A DNA stretch of 17,409 bases from Phoronis ovalis (GCA_028565635.1 JAOXYB010020871.1:1-17409), one strand, 5' to 3'. Counted from the stretch's first letter, positions 1 through 10,306 are shown. The notes: a model not told the origin generated them from the letters alone. Numbers and translations: made by a program.

Positions 1-138
1 TATTTTAAAGTTTTGGATTACTACCCTAAAATTTCCAAAAATTTGGATTGGGTTTGCTACCACAAGCTAAAATTTTGAATTGGGTTCCGCGGCACATCCC
101 CGTAGTCAAAAAACCTTGAGTACCCCCCCCCCCGGGAC
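1..138 (-). mobile_element. End of a dispersed DNA repeat ending in a C-run and CCCGGG
   Basis: This stretch has degenerate units of the form TTGGATTGCTACC, then GGTTCCGCGGCACAT, CCGTAGTC, CTTGAGTAC, a C-run and CCCGGG. Read on the minus strand it starts with CCCGGG, a G-run and GTACTCAAG, which I recall as the end of a repeat widespread in marine invertebrates. That recollection is from memory and not checked. The other end lies outside the window. A more decayed relative is at about 7440-7635. Confidence 0.55.
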
Positions 139-538
139 TGAGTTACATCGTTTTACAGTTTGGTGCATGCTTCGAAAAGTATGCCTTTTCATTGCCATCA
201 CAATGATCAATACATTGAATATATCCTTGCAGTTCCATTTGATTCTGAAATAACTGCGAGGAAAAAGCAACAGCAAACTTTGCTTTTCATTGGAATAATA
301 TTTTGTGATACCAAATATGACCTTAAAAAACTCTTTTATTTGAAAAATGAGTTAACGATCATACTTACGCGAGTACATTTTTTAGATATCAGTCTGTTTC
401 CATTTTTATATTTCATTGTTCAATGAAAATTATAGCTTAAATATACTAGCTATAGCAATTATCTCCATCCCTTGAATGTTAATAGAAGCTGGTGTTTAGA
501 GATATATAATCCCAATTAATTCCCAACTTTCATTTTAG
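139..538. other. Upstream region of the large gene; no gene seen
   Basis: AT-rich sequence with one 88-codon open frame (160-426) that has no recognisable composition or motif and is judged chance. A TATATAAT stretch at 503-510 lies about 60 bp before the ATG at 571. TTTCATTTTAG at 528-538 could equally be a 3' splice site, so the gene may have an upstream non-coding exon. Neither reading is decisive. Confidence 0.3.
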
Positions 539-570
539 ATGAATAACCGCAAGTTTGACAAATTTTCATC

Positions 571-3500
571 ATGGGTAACAGTTTTTGGAGATGGATTTTA
601 GGACCGCAAAGGGTAGATAAAGAATGCGAACAGCTAGAACATAAATTAAATAATGAGAACAGTGACAGTCATAATGAGATAGCAGTTCCGGATTCAAAGC
701 TTAAAACTATGAACCTCAAAACACAATGTTTAAGTGTTTACAGAACTGAAACAACATCCATGGATATGGACCATTTTGGTAAATGTCTCGTTTGGAAAGT
801 AATATATACTTAAAGCTCATTTTGTCTAATTTTTACATTTTATTCTTAAGAACCTGGATTTCCGAACTTGTACTGGACATTTCATTAGTGCTCTGTACAT
901 TTATTTTGTGAATATAAAATAGTACATACCGTATTTTCTCTAATAATCGCCCCCTGCTATAATAATCGCCCCTCTAATAATAGCCCCCTCTGGTGACTAA
1001 AATAAATCAATAATCGCCCCCCCCCCCTCTCTAATAATCGCCCCCCGGGCCGGCAATTTTAGTTGAAGACCCGATTAAATTAATGCGAGAAAATCACATT
1101 TTAATTCATTATTATGTATAGTTGATTGCTCTTTTTTGGATGATGTGTATTTATTAGTAGTATTTCCCCAAATTATCTTTTTATAAGTGTTTTGGCTTGC
1201 AAAGCAACTACGAATCATCTCCAATAATATTTTCAATAGGATTTCCATACCAAGTAAGGCAGGAGATGATTTACGCTTCTTGCCAATGACTTTCACAATA
1301 ATTGTGTTTCCACATTGGGCAAGGTGGTATATTACTGCACAAATTTCTCTAAGTATGTGACCAACAATATAAACGTACCATTTGTTTAAGGTTTGTAAGA
1401 GTTTTTCGTTTGAAAAAAAAAATGCATTACACCCAGAATTTCGCTTAAATAACCAATTAGGAGTATAAAGAAGTTAATAATCGCCCCCCCTCTAATAATT
1501 GCCCCCTAAAAGCATTTTTTTTAATAATCGATTATTTGAGAAAATACAGTATGACTGTGTATTGTTGGTTTGTTAATGATTTATGTACCTGTGGCTAATA
1601 ATTTTATTTCAAATTTAATTAATTATGGACAGTTTGCAATTTAATTTTTCTCTATTGCAGAGTTAGAACTAGCTGAAAGGTTACGACAGGTTAACAGCAA
1701 TGATTTAGAAATTGAAGCGGATATTTTGAAACAAATAGGATGTAAGTACCACCAACAAGGGAAAACTTGTGACCATGTCAAAGAGGCGTCTACCCTGTTT
1801 ATAAAAGCATCAGCACTCTTTAACGCTGCCAGAATCAGAACAAGGGCAAAGGAGAAGAAGCAGAAGATGTACTTAGATATGCGACAAAACGAAATTGATT
1901 TCATAAATATCATTAATAGTGAAGAAGCTACGATTCCTCTTACTTTTGCTGATAAATTTAAGACAGATATCTGCAATATACGCAATGTCATTTCTAAACG
2001 AACGGAAAGTGTGTGGCAAGAAGCACGGCTAAACTATAATAAGGATGGCAAAGATGACGTTCGGATTCCTCAAGAAATGAAAATTATTCAAGATACTAGA
2101 ACGTTATGTCATGAAGTAGCTGAAAGTATGAAAGAATTTATTAGAAGCATATTAAAAGAATGTTATGTTATTCTTGGTCCAGCACCACACACATTTGCTA
2201 TAGTAGGCCTGGGTTCACTTGCACGAGAAGAAATGACACCTTATTCTGATTTAGAATTTGTAATTCTTACTGAAAATGAAGAAGAGGCTGATAAACAGTA
2301 TTTTCGAAATCTGACTAGTATATTTCACTTGTTTGTACTTAATTTGGGTGAAACACTCTTGCCTGCAGTCGGTGTAAAAAGTTTAAATGATTTTGATTCA
2401 AAAGATGGGAGCTGGTTTTTTGACAATGTGGCCATTAATGGATTTTGTTTGGATGGAGCAATGCCCTGGGCATGCAAAACTCCCTTAGGGAGGCCAGACA
2501 GACCTAGTAAAGCAGGAATTGAGCTTATACAGTCACCAAATAGCATGGCTAAGTTTTTACAACTAGATTTTTCATTGAAGGAGGGATATCACCTGGCAGA
2601 AATATTAAGAACTGTTACTTTTATTGACGGAAGCAAATCAATTTTAGACGATTTTATGCAGTTAACCAGAACTGCTGGTAATAATAGGGATATAAAACAG
2701 CATGGTGTCACCCTGTTAATAAATGACATGAAAAAATATGAAAATGAACTTACGATGCACAACCCAAATAGAGAAAGTGTTCTGCAAAATGTTAAGAAAG
2801 AAATATACAGACTTCCGACTATAGTTACGAATAATTTTAAATTGATTTTCAACTTAGACCGCAACACTCCTTGGGATTTGCTTGAAGAAATGATGGGGAA
2901 ATGTTTACTAACTAAGGAGGGTAGTCATAACTTGCAAATGGCTGTGACTGTGGCTGTTATCTTACGGTTAGTGACATACATGAAGAATGAAGGGCAAAGA
3001 GAAAATATCAGCTTTTTGCAGCATTTTGTAAATCCAGATTTATCACAGGGAAGAAGCATAATTCATTATGTGGATTTTATTGACCTGATATTTCGTTATT
3101 ACTTTACTGTGCTCCCTCTGTTAAAATGCGTAAACGAAGAGAATTGTGAAAATGAAACACGTCTTCATCAGATAGGTGAGATACTAAGACATAGTGTGTT
3201 TTATGAAAAAAATGAAGAAATGCAAGGTGATATTTATTGCAAACTTCACTCTTACAAAAATTCTTTAAAGTATTTCAGGATAGCTCTATACTGTAGATGT
3301 GCCATGGTTTCTGATATTAACAGTCCACAGTGTGCATTTCTGTTCTCCAAAATAGGTGATGTCTGTCTAAAGGTAGGTGAATATTCTGATGCATTAAGAT
3401 ATCACCAGCAGTCATTGAAGATGAAGAGACATATTTATGGTAATGGTGCTTGTCAATCTATTTCCGATTCATTAAATGACATTGCATTAGTCTATGAAGC

Positions 3501-5970
3501 TCAAGGTTTTTATGACAGTGCACTGGCATATTATCAGCAGTCATTGCAGATTGCGAGACAGCTTCATGAGGATGAAACTCATTCATCTATTGCCACTTAT
3601 TTGAATAACATAGCATCATTATATAGATTGCAAGGTGACTATGACAGTGCACTGAAACTGCACCAAGAGTCTTTGCAAATGAAGAAAGAAATTCATGGTA
3701 ATGTTGCTCATCCATCCATTGCCACCTATTTAAATAACATAGCAATAGTACATGAAGCACAGGGTAATTATGACAGTGCACTGAAATATCACCAGAAGTC
3801 ATTGCAGCTGCGGAGACAGATTCATGGTGACGGGGCTAACCCATCCATTGCTGATTCATTAAATAATATTGCTACCGTGTATCAAGAACAAGGCGATTAT
3901 GACGGTGCCCTGAGGTATCACCATCACTCATTGCAGATATGCAAACACATTCATGGTGATGGTGCTCACCCTGATGTTGCCATATCATTAAATAATATGG
4001 CAGCAGTATACGAAGCCCAGGGTAATTATAATAGGTCATTGATATATCACCAGCAGTCATTACTGATGAAGCGACAGATTTATGGTGCTCATCATCCATC
4101 CGTTGCTAGCTCATTAAATAACATAGCAATAGTGTACAGGGCACAAGATGATTATGACAATGCATTGGCATATCACCAGATGGCACTGCAGATGAGCAGA
4201 CATATTCGTGGTGATGGCATTCATCCTTTGGTTGCCACCTCTTTAAATAACATAGCTGCTGCGTATGAACGACAGTGTGATTATGACAATGCATTGACAT
4301 ATCACCAGCAATCATTAAGTATTAAGCGAAAGATTCATGGCAATGGTGCTCACCCATCCATTGCTAATTCTTTAAATAACATAGCAATATTGTATAGAGC
4401 AAAGGGTGATTACAGTAGTGCATTGGCATATCACCAGCAGGCACTGCAGATGGACAGGCAGATTCATGGTGACAGTATTCACCCATCTGTTGCCACCTCA
4501 TTAAGTAACATAGCTGAAGTGCATGAAGCACAGGGTGATTATAACAATGCACGGATCTTTCAATGTAAATCTTTGGAGATGTACAGAAAGATCCATGGTG
4601 ATAATGCTCATCCTTCAGTCGCCACATCATTAAATAATATAGCATTATTGTACTGGAAACAGGGTAATTATGGCTGTTCCCTAACATATCAGCAGCAATC
4701 ATTGCAGATGAATCAACAGATTCATGGTGAAACTGTGCACTCATCCATTGCAACGTCATTAAATAACATAGCATTGGTGTATGAAGCACAGGGTGATTTT
4801 GACAATGCATTGGCATATCACCAGCAGTCACTGCAGATGAAGAGATGCATTCATGGTGACCGTGCTCACCAGTCCATTGCCATTTCATTGAATAACATAG
4901 CAGCTGTGTATCAAAGGAAAGGCAGTTATGACAGTGCATTGGTATATCACCAACAGTCACTGAAAATGAACAGGGAGATCCGTGGGGATAGCGCTCATCC
5001 TGATGTTGCTACAACTTTAAGTAACCTAGCACTCGTATATAAAGCGCAGGGCGATTATAATAGTGCATTGACACATCTCCACCAGGCATTATGTATGGAG
5101 AGGCTGATCTATGGTGATGGTGCTCACCCATCTGTTGTCATTTCATTAAATAACATAGCAACAGCATATCAAAAGCAAGGTGACTATGACAGTTCACTGA
5201 CATATCACAAACAGTCATTGCAGATGCTTAGACAAATTCATGGTGATAATGCTCACCCTTCATTTGCTGCCTCATTAAGCAACGTAGCATTTTTGTATCA
5301 AGTGTTGTGTGATTATAAAAGCGCATTGACACATCACCAGCAGTCATTACAGATGTACAGACAGATTCATAGCGACGGCATACACCCATCCATTGCCACC
5401 TCATTAAATCACATAGCGCTAGTGTATCAAGCCCAACATGATTATGATAATGCGCTGAAATATCACCAACAGTCATTGGAGATGAGGAGACAGGTTTATG
5501 GCGATGGTCCTCACTCATCTATTGCTGAATCATTAAATAACATAGCATTAGTGTATAAAGCACAAGGTGATTGTGACCATGCACTGTTATGTTTTCAGCA
5601 AGCATTGCAGATACTTCAGCAGGTATATGGAGAGAATGCTCACCCATCTCTTGCCACCTATATGAACAACATAGCAGTAGTGTTTGCAGCTCAAGGTAAT
5701 GTTAACAGTGCATTACTGTATCATCAGCAGTCACTGTCAATGATGAGACAGCTTTATGGTGACTGTGATCACCCATCCATTGCCATTTCATTACATAACA
5801 TTGCATCCTTCTATGAATCTCAAGGTGATTATGCCAATGCTCTGACATACCAGAATCAGGCCCTAAAAATGAGAAAGCATGTATATAATGAAAACAGTCA
5901 TCCTAGCATTCAGCAGTCTCTCAATAGCTGGACAAGAATAAGTAAGGCAATGGAGGATTGTGCAGATTGA
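571..5970 (+). CDS. GlnD-type nucleotidyltransferase fused to 20 kinesin-light-chain-like TPRs
   Basis: Two exons: 571-778 and 1661-5970 (stop TGA), 1505 residues. The donor G|GTAAAT and acceptor TCTCTATTGCAG|AG join as phase 1, giving a GAG codon. The start ATG 571 has A at -3 and G at +4, with an in-frame TGA 15 bp upstream. Residues 252-268 read GLGSLAREEMTPYSDLE. This matches the nucleotidyltransferase pattern hG[GS]...DhE and the DUF294/GlnD N-terminal family; G254, S255, D266 and E268 are the expected nucleotide and metal ligands. A helical region with KKEIYRLP (from about residue 448) follows, then 20 TPR units (630-1488) and a 17-residue tail. Family knowledge: such TPR superhelices bind proteins. 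Inference: a cytosolic nucleotide-transferring or nucleotide-binding scaffold; substrate unknown. The MGNSFW start is only a weak myristoylation match, since residue 6 is W and not S/T. An upstream non-coding exon is possible. Confidence 0.85.
925..1553. mobile_element. MITE-like element with 25-bp inverted ends and TAATAATCGCCCC sub-repeats
   Basis: The left end starts CATACCGTATTTTCTC at 925. The reverse complement of the right end (1529-1553) starts CATACTGTATTTTCTC, and the two 25-bp ends match at 23 positions. Inside the left end are five copies of (T)AATAATCGCCCC or close variants (941-1046). Two more copies sit near the right end (about 1475-1505) in the same orientation, so only the outermost bases are inverted. 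A TA duplication could be present but is ambiguous because CATA/TATG is palindromic. No intact transposase is seen. Confidence 0.75.
1075..1475 (-). pseudogene. Uninterrupted open frame inside the intronic element; possible transposon remnant
   Basis: The minus strand is open for about 130 codons from the TAA near 1476 down to a stop at 1075. No ATG opens it; the first clear start-like codon is GTG at 1296. The reading includes NSGCNAFFFSNEK, NKWYVYIVGHILREICAVIY, QCGNTIIVKVIGKKRK and then a K/N-rich tail. It occupies almost the whole interior of the inverted-repeat element, which is where a transposase remnant would be expected. I recognise no family. In DNA this AT-rich a frame of this length can arise by chance about once per few windows, so it is tentative. 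Confidence 0.25.
3340..5916 (+). repeat. 20-unit, 129-bp coding tandem array (43-residue TPRs)
   Basis: Twenty units follow one another without a spacer. The first (from 3340) is the most diverged. Nineteen are exactly 129 bp, and unit 6 is one codon short because it has YGAHHPS where others have HGDGAHPS. The consensus unit reads SLNNIALVYEAQGDYDNAL, then YHQQSLQM, then RQIHGDGAHPSIAT. The TPR positions L2, A6, Y9, G13, Y15, A18 and L19 are conserved. Kinesin light chain units are 42 residues; the extra residue falls in the GDGAHPS loop. The DNA is conserved as well as the protein, for example AAATAACATAGCA recurs in most units. Confidence 0.95.
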
Positions 5971-6420
5971 ATGCACTCTAAGCACAGTATGAATACCACT
6001 GGTTTGGATTACCAGTAAACATGTATGTATTCTAGACGTTTATTGTATTCATTATGTGATGTAGTTAATGTTTCATAGAACTTACATTGTACACTGATTT
6101 TTAGAAATGCCCTGTCATAAGCTGTCAAGAGTGAGGGAATCAATAATGCAAATGTATGCTACATACCTGACAGGACATCAACTTTATTCATTTAGGCTAG
6201 CTTTAGTACTTCCGTGTTCCAGTTCGTGTACAATCATATACATTTACATTGTGACTCATATTGTTGAATTTAGTGTGTATTTTGTATAAATGTACAGTAT
6301 TACATTGTAAATGTTTGCTTTATCTTGTATAGAGGTTTAGTTGAACGTTGTGATTTGTCTGTTGATATTTTGGCGAGTTGACTATGTTATAGATGTTTAT
6401 TTGTAAATATATAAAATGCA
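5971..6420 (+). other. Probable 3' UTR of the nucleotidyltransferase-TPR gene
   Basis: AT- and TGTA-rich sequence after the TGA stop. There is no canonical AATAAA here. Weak TATAAA variants occur at 6285-6290 and 6410-6415, the latter followed by a TG-rich stretch. The first perfect AATAAA downstream is at 7033-7038, so the transcript could extend there. Confidence 0.35.
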
Positions 6421-7439
6421 CCTGCTCTACCTATTGAATGTATACAATAGTCTTTGATAGTAAGAATTAACTCATCGTTTTCTTATAATTTGCTGTGGCT
6501 GATTAGTGAAACAAATGTATTGATTGTTAGGACATTGGTACAACCATTGTTCATGCAAAACCATTGCAGAATATAGTCATAATTATAACATATCCACCAC
6601 GCCTATTTGTATTTTGACAAAATCATCGAAACTATAAATTATGTACACGGTCGTTGGTAAGCATGGCAAGTCGGTAATAAGCTCATTACATTTGCTTAGA
6701 TATAGTACATATTATTCAGCCATACATTTATACATACAGTGCAGTCATATTTTATTGATACACTGCTTGTCTGTTTTATACTGTTAAATTGTGCAGTAAA
6801 TGCTACATGAATTTTAAAATTTAAAACATGCCAAGTTGACATAAAAACTAGGAGATATGTTGTGAAGCCTATGCGTGTTGAGCAACCTCAGTGAAACGTA
6901 AATATTGTACTGTAATCGTGCAAATAATGAAATTAATACTTGAGGTAACTAATTATCAGAAATTAACAAGCCTTGGTTTTCACACAGTTTTTTCAAGAAT
7001 ATGCTCTAGAGCGAATTTATATAAACTTAAAAAATAAATACTATGGTATTTTTCTCAGTGCAACTTGCCGACTATTTTCCGGGCTATTTTCAGCGCGATA
7101 TATTTTTGGGAAATTGACCTTTTTGACTACTAGTGTTAGCTCTTAAAAAGTATGGCGGCTATCTCCTAACAAGGACAATTTGGTTTGTGTGATTACGATA
7201 AAGCTGCGCTGGTTGTATTTCTCAAGTTTTTTTTCCAGTGTTAGACATTCTAAGAGGTATTGCAAATAGTATTTCATCTAGAAAGGTACAAAAGAGGATT
7301 TTAATTAGTCTTGTACAACCAGCGATAAACTCATTGACAGTTTCTTAATAAGAAATGTAATTTGCAGCATTTTGGATATCACGGTGAAAATTTTGAATTT
7401 TGATTGCTATCTACCGTTCAAAAATGTAAAAACTTGATC
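6421..7439. other. Intergenic or extended 3' UTR; no gene seen
   Basis: AT-rich with no convincing coding frame on either strand. It holds an AATAAA at 7033-7038. I see no inverted or tandem repeats of note. Confidence 0.4.
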
Positions 7440-7635
7440 AGCAAAGAAAAGTCAGTTGTTACATTAAAAATATTGGATTGCTTCCAAATTATGTTTAAAA
7501 AATGACGTACACATGGATTGCTACCCAAATATTATTGAAATTAATTGTTACCCTTATGAAATACACCCGAAAGCTAAAGCTAAGGATTTGGTCCCGCAGA
7601 AAATACCTATATTCTAAAAACCTTTGTCAGGCTCG
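7440..7635 (-). mobile_element. Decayed second copy of the left-edge repeat
   Basis: The same order of words as at 1-138 is seen, more diverged: TTGGATTGCTTCC, TGGATTGCTACCC, TTGTTACCC, GAAAGCTAAAGC, GGTCCCGCAGAAAATACC, then CTAAAAACCTTTGTCAG. It lacks the C-run and CCCGGG end. It directly abuts a fragment of another element at 7627, which suggests nested or adjacent insertions. Confidence 0.45.
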
Positions 7636-7690
7636 TCATATGGGGGTGCCTTGGGTGCGAACGCACACCCGTTTTGAAATAACAAGAACA
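7627..7690 (+). mobile_element. Fragment of the CAGGGCCGTCAG-ended element
   Basis: CAGGCTCGTCATATGGGGGTGC and then TTGGGTGCGAACGCAC, followed by CCGTTTTGAAA, match the left end of the fuller copy at 8964. Similarity fades after about 7690, so only the first ~65 bp survive. Confidence 0.6.
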
Positions 7691-7699
7691 TTTATGCCC

Positions 7700-8590
7700 T
7701 AATCACGGAATCAGATGCATAGTTAAGTGGCAGGAGGTTACATAATTACACAAGAGCCACTATGGGTGTGAAAAGATTAGCTTCTCTTGCCCACATACGT
7801 ATACATTATGATTTCCAACAGGCATGACATAGACAAAATAATAACACGATTCGGCCAAATGCACCAACAAATCTTCAAAGCAGTATTTATAAATGATGCT
7901 AACGGCTTAGATGCCCTTTTCTCATCTTTACTGCATGTACTATGTGACCGGAAATAAAAAGTTTAACATTTCATAAAAGTTTGATTTTTCAAAAGGTACT
8001 TTCCAAATTTGAAACAGATAAAAATAAAGGTAATTGAGTCCTATATATGACATTATTAAAATTTCTCAAGAGTACTTGTGTTGTTTTGCAGCTTTTGTGA
8101 ATTATAGCTATTTTGAGATAAGCATTAACACATTTAATAACGGCTATATTTCACTGATAATGGTTATAGTCTGATATTTATAGTATATTTGATTATTTAA
8201 TTTGTTTCAGAGAAGTGAACTAGAATTGGGACATTTTTTAGTTTGCTTGAAATGTTTTAAATATCAAATTTTGTATCTGGACAAATCCGAGATGTTGGAC
8301 TCTGTTCAGTAATTTATGGGATGTTCTTAGAATTATATTATTTACAGCAAACAGATTAAAAACAAGTTAAAATTAATATCACACTACTCAGTAACCACGT
8401 AGCCACTTCCTAACATACATTTGACTTGTGTGAACGTGTATTAAACAAAACAAAGAAATAAAAAAACGAAGAATGAACAAGATGCTTTTCACTGGAAGAA
8501 ATAAGTGCTGCTTTAGCAGCCATCCTATTGGGTCCTATGCTATCTTTCTTATGTTCTTTCTCTGTTTCTGTTTTCCAATTTTTAGCGAGC
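7700..8590. other. Non-coding stretch; nothing recognised
   Basis: AT-rich sequence with no open frame worth calling. It includes an AATAAA at 7953-7958 with no gene upstream that would obviously use it. Confidence 0.4.
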
Positions 8591-8660
8591 TGTATCTCGC
8601 AGATGGCCGAGGGTAGAGACCTGCCACTTAAGGTGTGACATCCCTGGGGCAGGCTATTGT

Positions 8661-8935
8661 TGACCTTGAGGCCAAAAGGTCATTTAGAGATCAGAGGGCA
8701 AATTCTAAAATTGCTCAAACATCCAGATAAGATGTTTTAAAGTTTCACAGAGGTAATTTTGATGACCTTTGACGCTATCCAGGTGCCGAAAGGTCAAGTT
8801 TTCAATTAATATATGGAGGAAATATGTCAAAACTAAAGAACAGTTGGTCATACAATTACATGCTTGAAGTCAGACGTATGATATCCTCAGGGTGGAGATA
8901 GTTGAACTGGAGATAATTGGGTCATCTGGAGGTCA
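8661..8935. promoter_or_regulatory. Cluster of AGGTCA nuclear-receptor half-sites
   Basis: Five perfect AGGTCA/TGACCT words lie in 275 bp: 8661, 8677, 8763, 8791 and 8930. The first is within TGACCTTGA, the complement of the extended monomer site TCAAGGTCA used by the NR5A and ERR families. The first two form an everted pair. No adjacent promoter is seen, and this may be a decayed tandem repeat and not a regulatory element. Confidence 0.3.
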
Positions 8936-8963
8936 AGCTGTCAAATTGGGGCTCTCAAGTCAT

Positions 8964-9310
8964 CATGGCCGTCAGATGGGGGGGGGTGCATTGGGTGCGA
9001 ACGCACCCCCTTTTGAAATGGGAGGACCATCAATGTCGTGTTAACGCACCCCCCTTTTGAAGCAGAAACTCACCCCTTATGAATTGAGAATGCACGCGCA
9101 CCTGGTAGCAGGCCCCCTTTTGGTATTTTTTTCTGGGCAGCACAGACGCCCTTTTTTATCTGAACGTGAAATGACGTTCTTTTTTTTTGCTTGTCAATTT
9201 TTTCAGGGAGCATGGAGACGTTTCAGCAACCTTTTTTGGATTACTGAACTGATATATTCTCAAAACACCACAAACGCACCCTCCTTTTGAAAAAGTGCCT
9301 GACGGCCCTG
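8964..9310 (+). mobile_element. 347-bp non-autonomous element with CAGGGCCGTCAG ends
   Basis: The left end is CATGGCCGTCAG and the right end is CTGACGGCCCTG, which match at 11 of 12 positions when inverted. Inside, ACGCACCCCCTTTTGA recurs with small changes at about 9001, 9044 and 9275, all in the same orientation. The CAGGG... ends suggest the hAT group, but the flanking 8 bp (CAAGTCAT and GAAACGTG) are not duplicates, so the superfamily is unproven. The 77-codon open frame inside is not a transposase. Confidence 0.65.
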
Positions 9311-10150
9311 GAAACGTGTTTATAATTTAATTTAACATCATTATTATTATTTGGGTTTTAGCTGCCAGGACAATCAAGATTGTACACTTTTGCTGCATCA
9401 TGACAAGTTCATACAAAGCTGATGTTTATCCCCACTAAATTGAAGTCTGTGAATATTTTTAAAAGATGGATACGAATCTGGATGCAAATTCATTGGAGTT
9501 AACCTTATGTAAATATTCTAAGATTAAAATTTTGTTAAAATATTAATAAATATTTTGCGTCTTTATATAGATACTTAATTTATTCCAGCACATTATTTAT
9601 AAAGAAATGGAAAAATGTTGTAAACATTTGTTGAAAATAACTGGAAACAAAGTTCCATCACAGCAGATGTAAGAGGCTCGCCTTAACACTTCTACGATAA
9701 GATTATTAGTGTTTTTAAAAAATTAAATATCATAAAGATGAGTTATCAGTATATGTATTGTATGGCGTGGAAAGGTTTAACACTTTTGCAATTTAATTGT
9801 CCGCACTTTACGATCCGGTTAATAAGTAAAATACAAAGTCAGTTATATATATCAAAATAACGCGTTATAAATTCAGATTGTCTTTGCGCTAGTCATATAA
9901 TCAGTTTAGAAAACCAAAAGACATATTAGTAAAAATTGTTAATGACCCAAAATAGCGAAAAAAAGGCGTGTAATGCGTAACACCCGAGATCAACATACAT
10001 GGAAATAAGCAATATATTTGGACCATGTTGCGGTATTTGCACTAAACAAAACAGCTTTTCGTACAATAGGCCTCTGCACGTGTCACGAGCAAAATCACGT
10101 ATTTTGGCCACGTGTAATGCTTCTAGGAACTGTACTGCCTCACTTTGAAA
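9311..10150. other. Non-coding stretch; nothing recognised
   Basis: AT-rich, with an 85-codon minus-strand open frame (9926-10183) that shows no family motif and overlaps the small plus-strand ORF at 10151. No repeats were found by eye. Confidence 0.35.
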
Positions 10151-10306
10151 ATGGAAGAACAAGCAAGTAAAATATTCTGGCAAGTTTTTTTTTATTATTT
10201 ACTGTCTATAACATATTTTTTGATGTCGGTTAGTGCGGTTACTGAAAGCGAAAATATTAAGAATGAAAGAGCCACTGAAGAAATCTTAAATATTTATTTT
10301 TTGTAA
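10151..10306 (+). CDS. Small ORF, 51 residues, signal-peptide-like N-terminus
   Basis: The ATG has A at -3 and G at +4. The peptide begins MEEQASKIFW, runs through a hydrophobic stretch (VFFYYLLSITYFLMSV, residues 12-27) and has a possible signal-peptidase site at SVSA|VTE. It ends in a charged tail (SENIKNERATEE). It could be a secreted or single-pass membrane micropeptide, or a first exon. The acidic residues before the hydrophobic stretch are unusual for a signal peptide. No homologue is recognised and chance is quite possible. Confidence 0.2.
   Translation: MEEQASKIFWQVFFYYLLSITYFLMSVSAVTESENIKNERATEEILNIYFL

Larger units (their letters stand above)
779..1660 (+). other. Intron of the nucleotidyltransferase-TPR gene
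   Basis: This is an 882-bp intron with donor GTAAATG and a pyrimidine-rich acceptor TTTTTCTCTATTGCAG. Skipping it preserves the reading frame by making a GAG codon from G778 and AG1661-1662. About 70% of it is an inverted-repeat element (925-1553). A second possible donor, GTAATA at 799, gives the wrong phase. Confidence 0.7.

Noticed and set aside
160-426. 88-codon plus-strand frame
   Set aside because: No family motif, no splice or promoter support, and a length expected by chance in AT-rich DNA.
945-1050. CRISPR-like spacing of TAATAATCGCCCC repeats
   Set aside because: Repeats are too short and irregular, the DNA is eukaryotic, and they lie inside an inverted-repeat element.
1641-2867. 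Minus-strand open frames at 1641-1991, 2325-2546 and 2589-2867
   Set aside because: They overlap the well-supported exon 2 on the plus strand and show no motif.
3587-5518. Five minus-strand open frames of 69-198 codons with repeating MHCHNH / LCYLM words
   Set aside because: They are the antisense reading of the 129-bp TPR units; the periodic codons keep one antisense frame free of stops.
9057-9290. 77-codon frame inside the 8964-9310 element
   Set aside because: Produced by the internal C/T-rich repeats; it lacks any transposase motif and crosses the repeat words.
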